Program-made: the position numbers and the translations under genes
NCBI GenBank assembly: GCA_027943335.1
Contig: BSBK01002795.1
Span: 434,001 to 498,000 of the forward strand
From: Chamaecyparis obtusa
Taxonomy: Eukaryota; Streptophyta; Pinopsida; Cupressales; Cupressaceae
Direction of reading: 5' to 3'
DNA length: 64,000 nucleotides
Part shown: piece by piece, positions 21,456-35,486 of the stretch
Position numbering within the stretch: the stretch's first letter is position 1
How the letters are laid out: each line of letters starts with the position of its first letter
The notes under the pieces: model-generated
Seen by the model: only the letters and a program-made list of their open reading frames with translations
What the model was told of the DNA's origin: nothing
The model's database searches: none

Positions 21456-24154
21456 GACCTCATCTAAACAAAGCGTACTGTGCATGGTGTTTTTCTCAAA
21501 GACCAAAATTGTAGGCCATATTTCCAGGCAAGGGGTTGGATAGATTATGTGCAAAAGCTAACTAGTTGGGATGATGAGGTTGCACTTTAGTTTCTTAACT
21601 CCTTAAAAGATGGAGTGGCTATAGTTAAAGGACTAAAGGTGTCATTTTCTCAGTCAATTTTGGTAGAGGTCATGGGATTACCATTGGAGGGTGAGGAATT
21701 TGCAGAGAATCTTGACCCAACTACTTCTAGAGCTTAGTTCACTCTACATACAGACCTACCGCTTGAAGTTGATAGCAAACCAGGTACATTTAGACTATCT
21801 CTTTCTGAACTATTTAAAAAATGTGTGGTTTATATCATTAGGTATTTCACCTACAAAGGGTAACACTCATACCTGCATGTTGTTCACTTTAAATTTTTGA
21901 GCTATTTAAGACATGATAATAGGCATATCAATGTCCCTAATTTTGTGTTTGGCATCTTGTCAAAGTAGGACATTCTAGTTCAAGAGGGTAAATGAAATTT
22001 TGTCTCTCACCACTATCTAATCAAATTAATAGTGGAAAAAGCCTTAAGGGAGCAGTAAAAAATTTCCTAGGAGGAATTTTTGCTACAAGGGTTTAAGGAG
22101 CCTACCCCTGAACCAATTGGGCGTAGAGTGGGATAGGGGATTAAAACTTCTAAAGGGGTTAGGAAATTTTTTATTGAAATTGGACAATATTCTTCATCCA
22201 AAAAGAAATCTAGGGTTAGGACCCCTAATTCCCCTAATTGCACTAATTCCTCTACTTCAAGATCAAATCATGAAGGAGAATCAAAGACTCCTACAGAAAA
22301 GGCTGAGGATGCTCCTATAGTAGAAATGGTTTCCCCAAAGGATAAGAAAAAGAAAATTAACCCTAGTACTAGTCAGCAGGCTAAGGCATCTCTTGCAGCC
22401 ACGAGCACATCCAGAAAAGGAAAAGCTCTAGAAAAGGAGGAAACTTCGTTAAGGAGAATTTCTAGGAGGTGGTAAAAAAAAACTAAAGAGATTCCTATTG
22501 ATGAGCCAAATATAGAACAAGATTTGAGACAGAAGGAAAAGGAAGATGAAAACATTTAGCAAGAAGCTAAATTACAACCTGAAGCTTCTCAGCAGGAAGA
22601 ACAATGGACTGAGATTATGGAACAAGAAACATTTGAGGGATTTCCTAATGTTAAAATAGAGCATGTTCTTGATAGGCTAGTAAATGTAGAAGTCATTATA
22701 ATCAGAGATGACTCTAGCTTAGAAGAGCAAGCTTATGTGTTTCGAAGGAGAGGATCAACCTCTAGGAATCTTCAGGAAGATGATTCAAAAAGTGATGACT
22801 TTGATAGTTACATCAGAGAAGAAAATGACACAATGTTCTCTCCTACGATACAATCTCCTATAGCAAAAAGGCATCCCTATGAAGAAAATCCAGATATTGA
22901 TATAAACCTTGTAAATAAGGTTGTAGAGAAAATTTTGAATGAAGGGTTGAATACATTAGCTTCAGTGGCTCAACAATGCTCTAACATCGAGAGGGATATG
23001 ATCATTTGGATAGATCCTTTGAAGAGGACAAGTGCTAATAATGGTAAGTCATCTGTTCCTCAAGTAGCAGACAATTCTTGCCTTAGTTCAATAACAAATA
23101 AATCTAGTTCAACATCTTTGTTATCTATTATTTTCAATTGTCTAAGGAATTAAATTCTAAGAGAGAGTAGTAGAAATAGCAATGGAAAGAACTAAATAGG
23201 GTAGTAGACCATCATTATCATGAAACACTTGTTTAGGAGGAAAAAAATAGAACAATTAAGTGTGAAACTTGACAAAATTACATCTTTAATTCCTGACCTG
23301 ATGGGTTGTAGATCTCCATCACCTATCTATGCCTTGTTTCTTAAAGAACAATTGTTAAACTATCAGATGACCTACATTATGCAGGACAAGTCTTCCTCAT
23401 TACAAGAGCCTACCCAATTTTCTCAAGCTTTCCATAACTCTCCTGCAGCCATTCAAAATCTATTATGTGAATTTTATCTCCACAACCTAGCAGTCCCTAA
23501 TGACCAAATTTGGAATCCCTTGCTTTATGTTGGGGATATTCAACTCAGAGCCCTCATGTCCTAGATACAAAATGAAATTAGTTGGGACACTCAAGCTAAA
23601 TTTTATAGGGATTTGGAGTTAGAAATTCCCCTATTTCTAAGGCCTGAAGCCAAAGATCCTCGAACTTACTACTATAATTGGTTAAGGATTTCCCCCTTTA
23701 ACTTAGGTAGCAAGATCATTTATCCAATGAGAAATAGAGCATTTAATGCATATGAATAGATGATAGATTGTAAACTACCTAAGGCTAGAAATGTCATTCA
23801 GTGGCACTGGAATAGTTTATCTAGGGAGATGAAAAATAGAGAACCACATTCACCTCTCAATTTTGCTATGGCAACCCAGCGCACCCCTTAGTACATTTCC
23901 TTGGGAAGAGAGAGAAATTTTTTGGATTCCACTAACCTTTCAGCCTCCATTATTGATGTCTACTTTACTTGCAAACTTAGAAAATATAGATAGTTTTGAT
24001 ATGCAGAGGGAAAAGGACAGATAGAAGAAACAAGGGAAACAAATGGATTCTATTGGAGTCTTGTACATGGAGGTACTAGACAAAGAACAACTGCAGACTA
24101 TAGATTGATAGCCAAGTTGAATAATTTATTTGCTGCGGGACTGACAAATAGCTA
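21456..24154 (+). pseudogene. element B extra 3' ORF, unknown function
   Basis: One reading frame, with interruptions, from about 21,456 to the 3' polypurine tract: roughly 900 codons. Open parts include 22,617-23,153 and 23,220-23,564, both in the same frame as the segment around 21,591. Segments: an N-terminal region with FLNSLKDGVAIVKGLKVSFS and HSYLHVVHFKFLSYLRHDN; a Lys/Ser/Glu-rich middle (22,300-22,620); a C-terminal region ending LNNLFAAGLTN. Most interruptions are TAG, TAA or TGA at likely Gln, Arg or Trp codons. The position matches the additional or 'env-like' ORF of Athila-type elements, but I see no clear signal peptide or fusion-protein features, so function is unassigned. It is separated from pol by its own polypurine tract. 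Confidence 0.65.
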
Positions 24155-24166
24155 AGCTGGGGGGAA
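24155..24166 (+). other. 3' polypurine tract of B
   Basis: AGCTGGGGGGAA (from 24155) immediately before LTR start TGATGAG; plus-strand priming site. Confidence 0.75.
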
Positions 24167-25713
<1,547 letters not shown>

Positions 25714-26711
25714 TCAGAGATGAAAGTGAAGATGAAGCCAAAGAAGGAAATTCTGAACAAGGAGAAGTCAAAATTTTGAATCAAGAAGAAGAAAGACTTT
25801 TTTGAGGCATTTTCAAAATTAGGAAGAGACCTAAGATGGAGGTTCTGAAATTTTGTCAAAATCTTAACCTAGAGAAATTGATCCACTGGAATCAATGAAT
25901 GTGAAGAATATTTTGAGCATGAAGATATCAAGGATCTTGATCGGGTCAAGTTTGTGAAGGCCAGACTAAAGGGAATATGAAGATCTGGTGGCAAGAGATT
26001 CAATTGGAGTGAAATCAAATAAGAAAGGATAAAATCACAAGATGGGAGTAGATGGTGGATAAATTGAAGCGACAGCTCATCCCTGTTGATTATCAACTTG
26101 ACCTACTAAAGAAAATGCAAAGTTTGAAGCAAGCAGGAAGATCTATTCAAGAGTATACAGAGGAGTTATATTGAATCCTCTTCATAATAGGCCATGTGGA
26201 AGCTGATAAGGAGAAAGTTGCCCATTACCTTAATGGGTTCAGGACAAGAATTTAGGAGGAGCTAAATCTAGTTCGAATGAACATTGTTGAAGACGCATAC
26301 TAGTTTTCCCTAAAAGTAGAAGAAAAGTTGATCAAGAAGTTTTAGAGCACACAAAGTGGAAGAGATCATGATGGAAGATCTGGTGGATGGTCATATGGAG
26401 ATCAAAATGAAGATCCAAAAAGGTAGGATGAGGCTAGTAATAGTCAAAATCAAAGAGGAGATAATTTTAATCATTTCCATGATTAGAATAATAGAGATCA
26501 GAGAAGAAGAGGAAGAGGACAAGGTTTAGGAAAAGGAGGCTTTTATGGAACATGTTTTCATTGTGGAGAAGAAGGTCATAGGGCATTTCAATGTCCTAAA
26601 TGTCAAGGAAGGATGGTTAGGAGGAGTGAAGGCTAGGCCAGAGTTGCACATATAGATGAAGCTGCCAGATAATCAAACTCTGAAGATACTGAAAGAGGAG
26701 AAATGAAGGGA
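25714..26711 (+). pseudogene. family A unit 1 gag, continued after B
   Basis: Resumes at the gag codons interrupted at 3674. Visible: the acidic segment with NQEEER, the capsid core (INECEEYFE, VKFVKAR, WWQEIQLE), the 'EYTEELY' helix, an Arg/Gly-rich stretch (about 26,500) and the zinc-knuckle region (about 26,545-26,600, CFHCGEEGH family). Stops and frameshifts throughout. It ends at 26,711, where element D starts; about 430 bp of gag-protease sequence seen in sister units is missing at this junction. Confidence 0.75.
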
Positions 26712-28542
26712 CCTCCTACTACTACCAACATGAAGGGAAAAGGTATTTCATTGAATGATTTTAATGTTGGGTTGAAATGACCCCTAAGATACCCTGAGTC
26801 TCTCATAGACCAGTGCCTTATCCAATGGGCAACAGAGTCAAATACATCACTACAACAAGGAGCTATGAAACAAGAAGACAATATATCAAATATGTTGATG
26901 ACTTACATCAATCATACACCATTAACAAACCTCACTTCAAGAATCCACCTATATGCCCAGATATGTTATCACCTATTCAAAAGATTTTAACCCTCCCCTT
27001 AGAAGAGACCTATAAATAAGTACTACATTAACCAGCATCTACTAGAAGACAAGGATGAGACACCCTTGATATCCCAACTCATACACATCTAAAAACTAAT
27101 CTTGAACTCAGTTATCTCTGCAAAGAAAACTCTACTACAAACACATAAGGAAATACAAGTAGAAAGATTAAACACCCTTAGTGCTATAATCAATAAGTTC
27201 AGGATTCAAATGGAGATATTCTGATAATAGTACAAATATATTGAAGTCTTATACATAAGACAAGCTATTACAACATGCATTATATTCTCAAAACTAGAAA
27301 GGAAAGAGGGAACCCTATATGCAGAGAAGAAGGAAAATATCTACAGGAAAAGGACCCTTCATGGAATTAGAATAATGGACATCCAAAATTGTGGAACCCC
27401 AACAAAGTCAAAATTACAGCCATATATACCACTAGCTACCTTGGAATCCCAAAAGAATTTAGGATGCAACAAGCTTCAAATAGCTAGGGTTATGGTTTTC
27501 ACCCACCAGAACAACCAAATCAATCAAAATTTATTACACTAGATGGAAAACCAGGTGATCAGATCCAAGAACAATCTTCACTCATGATAATTTTTTTAGA
27601 ATGTACCAAAGATCATCAATATACCATGCTTATTAGTCTAATTAGACACCTACAACATGCCTCGAGCAACTCCATCAGAGTACAAAAACCCCTATGATCA
27701 ATAATGGAACAACCTGGACCACACTACAACAGTTGGCACCACCAGTTTCACCAATTCTAGCCACTAAAACATTCAATTTTAGTCCTTCCTATCATTGAAA
27801 ACCCTCAAAACATTCAAATTTGAATTACAATGGTTATTTCCATGGTACCGGTAGTGAATCGACAGTGAACATTCAAATTTGGATCAAATTTAAGTTGCTT
27901 CCATTAGATCTTCATGTTTCCTAGGCTTTATGACTTAAACCTAATAGGACCCCAGTCATATTTGGTGAATCAGTGATTGAAGGCAATCTCTAGTTTGTTG
28001 AATACTTCGGGCTACCACCAACTAATTTAGAAAATGCATGAACACATGTTCGCTTAATTTCCAAATGATTTGAAGCACTGCCAATTTATTGTGCGAATAA
28101 GGGAACAAGAGGAAAATTTATTAGGGCTGCTAAACCTTTTATCTGAACTGCTAAACTTTAGATCCACACATGGGCCCACATTATGCCACCTGTCAACACT
28201 TAATTTGCTGCAATTGCTTGGTCACCACTAACAAAGGACCCACCGCATACAAGCTTTATAATCAGATAGCGATCTTATAATCTTATAGCCTTGACAAATC
28301 CTTTGAGATCTTATGTCGTTCATTGATTCTCTTCAGATGTCAGAACCCTCTGACAAGCCAAAAACCTAGGTCCCACTGACAATCACCAACTCATAACTAT
28401 GTGGACCAATCAGAGATGAACACTTTAGCAACACCTGGTAAATGGTCCCACTGACACAACCAATAAGAAAGCTCCAATTGTAACACCTGTTAGCAGACCC
28501 ACAACCATCATCCTACACACCTGGAGAATCAGATGGCTGGGA

Positions 28543-28582
28543 CATAATCTCAAGGGCTCAAAAGATTCTTTGAGATCATGCA
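28543..28582. repeat. hairpin element in D LTR
   Basis: CATAATCTCAAGG...TTTGAGATCATG; equivalent copies in the other D LTR (about 33,727-33,766) and in LTR E. Confidence 0.6.
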
Positions 28583-28844
28583 CCCACCGTAGATTCTAAA
28601 TCCTTGCCAACGTCACTAAAAACTTGACCCCACCCTACCATGTAAGATGCCTCGATGAATCATGAACTGCCATGTTGCAAAGAATTGACAAGCAGGCCCC
28701 TTTGACTTTTCTTCCTTGGCCACAAATAATTTTAGCAGGTACCAAATCACTGTCCCTTCAACCACTTAGAAAATGATAACTATGCCACATAGAAATAGAC
28801 CCAGCCATTTGAAGCACTGTGTCATAAAGGAGAATCAATGGCTA

Positions 28845-28888
28845 GCGTAAGATCTCATGCCTCTGACACACTCTATGAGAACTTACAC
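28845..28888. repeat. second hairpin element in D LTR
   Basis: GCGTAAGATCTCATG...TATGAGAACTTACAC; equivalent at about 34,027-34,072 in the right LTR. Confidence 0.55.
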
Positions 28889-29300
28889 CCGTTGTTAGAT
28901 TGAGATGGTGTCAGAGAACCGGGCCCAGGAAATATAAAAGGCTGAAACATTAGAAAAATCAAGTGCTGGGACTTAGGAAAAATTAACCACCATCGGTCTT
29001 AGGAAATATTAAAGTGCTAGGTGGTAGAAACTTAGGAAAAATTAAATGGGGACAGGCCTAAGATAAAAGATAAGGGACATGGCCTCGGAGGTGATTTAAT
29101 TTAGCACATGGGTTTTAGGTTCTTTAAGTGGCTTGAAAAAGTAATGAAAGATTAAAATGAGGCCGAGGTGGTTTAGAGTTTTTACTATAATGGCTAGATT
29201 TATGAATTTTTGCCTAGGGTTTCAAGCCAGAGACAAGAAAATCACTGTAGAGACCAGAGGAAAATAGATGATACCATGAAATTTTTTGTAGGTACTAACA

Positions 29301-29532
29301 GTGGCTCTGTCTAGGGATGTATGCCTCCTAAAGGCATGGCAAGAATCTAGAAGCACTGGTTAAAGTAGACCACCAACTAGACAAAAATTCTGAACAACAA
29401 AGAGCAAAGGACAAAACCCTACAAGCTAAAATAGGACCAGGCAGAAAGAGACACACCAAACAACTGAAAGGGAAAGTGACTATACATGGACTTACAATAT
29501 TTACAAAAAGGCTCAAGGCCCGAAAACTTCTG
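29301..29532 (-). other. D internal sequence before 3' LTR
   Basis: Short non-coding stretch between ORF stop and LTR. No obvious polypurine tract seen. Confidence 0.5.
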
Positions 29533-30904
29533 ATCAGTTTTTACCTCTATCAAACAAATAATTCTTATCTCTATTTAGTAGAGGAAAACTGAAAATACAT
29601 CTCTCATCCATCCTACCAAAAACATTATGATCCATACTCAACATATCACACAAAAAATGATCATTACACCCACCATCATTCAGCAAGATAAGGCCATCAA
29701 GCTGCCATAAATATTGATCACTTTGTGACATCAAAATGTCACATTCTTCACTTTCACTATCATGTTGAAAAAGGAAACACTCCTTCTCAACCTCATGGAT
29801 GAACATATCAGCATACTGATTATTAGTCTACAATGAAGAAAAAACTCTTTCTATCTCCCTACTTTGCAAACCAATATAGCACTTCTCAAGACAAAAATCT
29901 GATTGCATGAAATTGGAAACAACTTGCTGATCACTAATCACCTCAGCATCCTCTAAAAGGGAACAGGCATTGCCAGTTAATGACTCATTAGTTATTTGTA
30001 AATCTAAGAAAATACATACAGACTTACCACATTCTCCATCATTGAAATGTAAACAAGAACCACTGACATTAGGCTCTTGAAAACTTGAATCCACACTAGT
30101 ACACTTATCATCATACTCATCAAATATGACATTATCAAATTCATTACAATTATGTGTATTATCCTCTTGCATATCAAAAATGGGAGAAATGATGTCAACA
30201 CATGTTTCACACATCATGCCATCACTTGTAACATCTTCATCAAAACTAATATCTACCAGGCATGGGATTTTGGAAACATACTTGGGAGTGCATCTCTAAA
30301 ATTCTACATCTAAGAGCTCTGAAATTTTCTCACTACTTAGTAAGCATTGAACTTCACATTCTACCTCTTTGGTCTCATTGCAAATGCTGCAAACATCTTC
30401 CTCATCTGAGAAAGTGGCTGAAAAATCTTGTCTCACAATATCTTGTGTAAAGTAGTCACAGTAGGAATTACTATCAACTGTAGACTCATCTTCTACTTCT
30501 TGATAACCATAAGCTCCATTATCAACATCAACATGACAAGATTCAACATCCACAAATGAAGCCATCCATTCTTCAACATTTTCCATTGCTTCATTTCTAA
30601 AAGATGCAGACCAACTGACTGACTCAGGCATACCAAGTTCTAAAAACATTTCAGCATATTGGAAATCTTAAAGCTCAATACCCACAAGAAGTTCATCACA
30701 AGCTATAAGAAATTTCTTATAGTAAGAATGGGATGACTCATCTTTTCTTTCACCAATTGTACATCTTAAAATTTTTATGCAAGTCTGCAAGATTTTTTGA
30801 CTCATCAAATAAATATCTCTTTCTCTATTAACATTTCTAAAATCTGACTAAGAACTTTTAGACCTAGAAACATCATCTTGACTCATCAAGGCTGGAAACT
30901 CCAT
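29533..30904 (-). pseudogene. element D internal ORF, unknown function
   Basis: Minus strand, from Met at 30,904-30,902 (MEFPALMSQDDVSRSKSS) to a TGA at about 29,533: one frame of about 457 codons with only four or five internal stops, mostly TAG or TAA where CAG or CAA would fit (near 30,847, 30,668, 30,293, 29,827). Long open parts are 30,649-30,296, 30,217-29,828 and 29,806-29,534. The product is acidic (many Glu and Asp) and Cys-rich, e.g. CSICNETKEVECEVQ and MMCETCVDIIS. I recognise no gag, protease or other retroelement domain. It could be a highly diverged gag-like protein or a captured sequence. Near-complete frame retention suggests it was coding until recently. Confidence 0.6.
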
Positions 30905-31577
30905 TTTAGTATACTGAAAAAACAATGTAGCTTGTTCTCATGACAATACTTCTATCCAAATTAATGCAACCATTTGACTTCATTAAACCTCACAATTAAT
31001 TTTCCCTTTTCAATAGTGACCTGCTCACCTAATTAGGAACTATTTTGCTTTATAAAATAGGATTACCTAGGGATGTTGTGAATGTTGCAAAACATTGATC
31101 TGAAGTCCCCTCCAAATCACCTTTCAAACTTTGGTAGAGTCACCACCTCCTTGTAGAGGACAAATTTGAACTATCTGAGAACCTCTCCCAACTCTAAACC
31201 TTCCTCAAAACCCACACTCACAACACACTCTCACAGGACATTTGCTTGTCAGGACTACAAATATATCACACTTTGTTACAAAACACTAACCAAACAGAGA
31301 CTTAGAGTCACCACTCAACACTTAGTGAGAAGATTTAGCAAATGCTTATTTGTTTATTTGACTCTATGATCTTTCATCCAAGACTCTAGGATGATCTAGC
31401 CAAGCAAGGAAGCTTGTTGTCTTTTACTTCTTCCCTAGTAGAGTCACCATTTTGTTGGTGACTCGGATGGGCAAATCAATCTAGTCAATAGGATTTTGAC
31501 TTTATAATATAACCACAACTAGAGATTCTAATAGATGTAGTTCTTCATTGTTGTTCTCCCCAGTAGAGTCACCATTC
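30905..31577 (-). other. D leader with repeated primer-site motif
   Basis: Non-coding leader (minus sense) from the 5' LTR to the ORF. The block CCAACARAATGGTGACTCTACT occurs twice: next to the LTR end (31,557-31,584) and again about 125 bp downstream (31,432-31,459). Confidence 0.6.
31557..31574 (-). other. candidate primer binding site of D
   Basis: TGGTGACTCTACTGGGGA (minus), four bases inside the LTR end CCAACA. tRNA identity not assigned. Confidence 0.5.
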
Positions 31578-34484
31578 TGTTGGTTACTTTCCTTGCAGGA
31601 CCAAACTTGAATCAATAGGTGGGCTTGATTCTCAGATTATGCACTCAAGTTTGACAAGAAAGAGTCCAATTGATGAGGATTGAAAGGAATCCTCCTTCTT
31701 GTTTGAGCTCCACATCACTCAGGTGGGTAATGCCTTATCTGCACACTCAAGACACCTCATGACAAACCATAGGCCTATAGATAGATTATTGTGGAATAGT
31801 TTTCAAACTCTTATAGGTATCATGTACCCCAATAAAATCACAAATATTATGCAATAGCCCTATTTGCATAGAATGAGTCTGAAGACTAGAAACAACCTCC
31901 TACGACTACCAACATGAAGGGAAAAGGTATTTCATTGAATGATTTTAATGTTGGGTTGAAAGGACCCCTAAGATACCTTGAGTCTCTTATAGACCAGTGC
32001 TTTATCCAATGGGCAACAGAGTTAAATACATCACTACAACAATGAGCTATGAAACAAGAAGATAATATATCAAATATGTTGATGCCTTACATCAATCATA
32101 CACCATTAACAAACCTCACTTCAAGAATCCACCTGTATGCCTAGATATGTTATCACCTATTCAAAAGATTTTAACCCTCCCCTTAGAAGAGACCTATAAA
32201 CAAGTACTAAATTAACCAACATCTACTGGAAGACAAGCATGAGACACCCTTAATATCCCAACTCATACACATCTAAAAACTAATCTTGAACTTAGTTATC
32301 TCTGCGAAGATAACTCTACTACAAACACATAAGGAAATACAAGTAGAAAGATTAAACACCCTTGATGCTATAATCAACAAGTTCAGGATTCAAATGGAGC
32401 TAGTCTGATAACAATACAAATATATTGAAGTCTTATACATAAGACAAGTTGTTACAAAATGCATTATATTATCAAAACTAGAAAGGAAAGAGGGAGCCCT
32501 ATATGCAGAGAAGAAGGAAAATATATACAGGAAAAGGACCATTCATGGAACCAAAATAATGGACATCCAAAATTGTGGAACCCCAACAAAGTCAAAATTA
32601 TAGCTATATATACCACTAGCTGCCTTGGAATCCCAAAAGAATTTAGGATACAACAAGCTTCAGATAGTTAGGGTTAGGGTTTTCACCCACCAAAACAACC
32701 AAATCAATCAAAATTTATTACACTAGATGGAAAACCAAGTGATCAGATCCAAGAACAATCTTCACTCATGATAATTTTCTTAGAATGTACCGAAGATCAT
32801 CAATATACCTTGCTTATCAGTCTGATCAAACACCTACAACACACCTCAAGCAACTCCATCACAATACAAAAACCCCTGCGATCAATCATGGAACACCTTG
32901 GACCACATTGCAAGAGTCAACACCACCAGTTTCACCAAATCCGACGGCTAAAACATTCAATTTTTGTCCTTCCTATCATTGAAAACCATCAAAACATTCA
33001 TATTTGAATTACAATGGTTATTTCCATGGCGCCAGCAGTGAATCGGCAGTCAACATTCAAATTTGGATCAACTTTAAGTTGCGGCCATTAGATCTTCATA
33101 TTTCCCAGGCTTTATGACTTAACACTAACAGGACCCCAGTCATATTTGGTGAATCAACAACTGAAGGCAATCTCCAATTTGCTGAATACTTCGGGCTACC
33201 ACCAACTAATTTAGAGAATGTGAAAAAACATGTTCACTAAATCGCCAAATAATTTGAAGCATCACCAATTTATTGTGCGAATAACGGAACAAGAGGAAAA
33301 TTTATCGGGGCTGCTAAACCTTTTATCAAAACTGCTAAACTTTAGATCCACACATGGGCCCTCATTATGCCACCTGTCAACACTTCATTCGCTGCAATTG
33401 CTCGATCACCACTAACAAAGGACCCACCGCATACAAGCTTTATAATCAAACAATGATCTTATAATCTTATAGCTCTGATAGATCCTTTGAGATCTTACAA
33501 TGTTTGTTGATTCTCTGCAGATGTCAAAACCCTCTGACAAGCTAGAAACTAAGGTCCCACTGACAACCGCCAAGTCATAACTAGGTGGACCAATCAGAGA
33601 TGAACACTTTGGTAGCACCTAGCAAACGGTCCCACTGACACAACCAATAAGAAAGCTCCAATTGTAACACATGTCAGTGGATCCACAACCATCATCCTAC
33701 ACAACTAGAGAATCAGATGGCTGGCGCATAATCTCAAGGGCTCAAAATATTCTTTGAGATCATGCACCTGCCGTAGATTCTAAATCCTTGCCAATGTCAC
33801 CAAAAACCTGACCCCACCCTACCATGTAAGATGCCTCAATGAATCACGAACTACCACCTTGCAAAGAACTGACAAGCAGGCCCATTTGACTTTTCTTCCT
33901 TGGCCATGAAATTTTTTGATAGTTGCCAAATCACTATCCATTAAACCACTTAGAAAAAACCAACTGTGCCACGTAAAAATGGACCCGCTCTTTTGAAGTG
34001 TTGTGTGATAAAGGAGAATCAATGGCTGGCATAAGATCTCATGCCTCTGACACACTCTATGAGAACTTACACCCACCATTAGATTGAGATGGTGTTAGAG
34101 AACCAGGCCTAGCAAATATGAAAGGCTGAAACATTAGAAAAATCAATCGCTGGGACCTAGGAAAAATTAACCACTGTCAGGCTTAGGAAATATTAAAGCA
34201 CTAGGTAGTAGAAACTTAGGAAAAACTAAACGGGGACAAGCCTAGGATAAAAGATAAGGGACATGGCCTTGCAGGTGATTTAATTTAGCACATGGTTTTT
34301 AGGTTCTTTAAGTGGCCTGAAAAAGTAATGAAAGATTAAAATGAGGCCGGGGTGGTTTAGGGTTTTTACTATAACGGCTAGATTTATGAATTTTTGCCTA
34401 GGTTTTCAAGCCAGAGATAGGAAAATCACTGCAAAGACCAGAGGAAAATAGATGAAACCATGAAGTTTTTTGCAGGTACTAACA
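31578..34484 (-). repeat. 5' LTR of D
   Basis: 2,907 bp on the minus strand, TGTTAGTACC...CCAACA. Homologous to solo LTR E (48,176-51,410), which shows the full LTR extends past the part matched by the truncated 3' copy. Confidence 0.75.
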
Positions 34485-35486
34485 GAAGGAAACATAAGAA
34501 AAGGTATGTGGTAATGCAAGAATAACTTTTTTTGATAGAGAAAATTTCTCAGATGGTATGTGGCATGAGCATATGTGTTTTACCTTAATTCCAAAGGTTG
34601 GGAAAGAGGAAGTAGAAGATGTACCTTTAAAAGTTGTAGAATTAGAGAATGTGTTTTAGGATATTGTATTTAATAATGTGCCTGATGGATTACCACCAAT
34701 AAGAAAGATCAGTCATCAGATGGACTTGATTCCAGGAGCCAGTTTGCTAACTAAGGCAACACATAGAATGCCACTAGCAGAAAGTGAAGAGTTGAAGACA
34801 TATTTGAAGTTTAGTTCATCACATCATCCACAGATTGTACATGGAAGTAGCCCCAAAACTACATTTGAGTTGAGTAAGATAGATAAATGAGAAATAAGTA
34901 GTGATGAAGTTGAGGATTTTGTAGAACATTTGAAATAAATCCATGAGGAGGTGAGGAACCACATTACCAAGATGAATGCGCAGTATAAGGTTAAGGAAGA
35001 TGAGAAAATGAGGCATAAGGAATTTTAGGTTTGAGATGAAGTCATGGTTCATTTGTGGAAGGAGCGATTTCCAGTTGGTACATATAAGAACTTGAAAATG
35101 AAAAAGTTTGGGCCATGTAAGATACTGAAGAAGCATGATTCAGGAAATGCATATGAAGTAGAGTTACCTACTGAGATGAATATTTCACTAGTATTTAACA
35201 TTTCAGATTTGATAGAGTGTCATGAAGGAGGTGTTAAATATGAGGTTACAGCAACATAGTTGAGTATTCCAGCAACCAATTCAGATATCAAGGTGATTGG
35301 GGATATACTGGATAGTTGTGTTGGGAGAAGTAGAAGGAACAAGCCATATGAAGAATATCTGGTCAATTGGAAAGGACAACTTGTTGAAGATTCATCATGG
35401 TTGACAAGGGAGGAGGTTGACCACCTTGGTTTTCCTCTTCACACTATAGTTGTGATAGGGTCACATCTCAAATTACCCCAAGTGTC
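34485..35486 (+). pseudogene. family A unit 1: RT stub fused to integrase C-term and chromodomain
   Basis: Resumes family A after D, within the linker that follows protease. RT start: FNNVPDGLPPIRKISHQMDL and AHRMPLAESEEL. At 34,791-34,802 it passes directly, in frame, into integrase C-terminal sequence (TYLKFSSSHHPQIVHGSSP). The open frame 34,678-34,890 crosses the junction. The integrase tail at 35,044-35,259 is open ([25 protein letters not shown]). After one TAG (35,257-35,259) 83 further codons are open and contain a complete chromodomain (IGDILDSCVGRSRRNK, YEEYLVNWKGQLVEDSSW) and read through to the LTR. This is the best-preserved chromodomain here. Confidence 0.85.

Larger units (their letters stand above)
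26712..29300 (-). repeat. 3' LTR of D, 3'-truncated
   Basis: Matches 31,892-34,484 along its length. Contains inverted-repeat elements at 28,543-28,582 and 28,845-28,888 like those in LTR E. Short plus-strand open frames here are not supported as genes. Confidence 0.8.
26712..34484 (-). mobile_element. element D: giant-LTR retrotransposon without recognisable pol
   Basis: Direct repeats 26,712-29,300 and 31,892-34,484 are near-identical in order and length and flank 2.3-2.6 kb. On the minus strand the LTR begins TGTTAGTACC (34,484) and ends CCAACA at 31,578, next to a primer-site-like TGGTGACTCTACTGGGGA. So the 5' LTR is 2,907 bp and the 3' LTR (26,712-29,300) has lost its last ~310 bp together with flanking family A sequence. 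The internal part has one long ORF and no gag, RT or integrase that I recognise, so D resembles large non-autonomous LTR elements. Confidence 0.75.

Noticed and set aside
26633..27019. Open frames at the left end of D
   Set aside because: Lie in LTR or gag remnants, are short and are not conserved in the second LTR.
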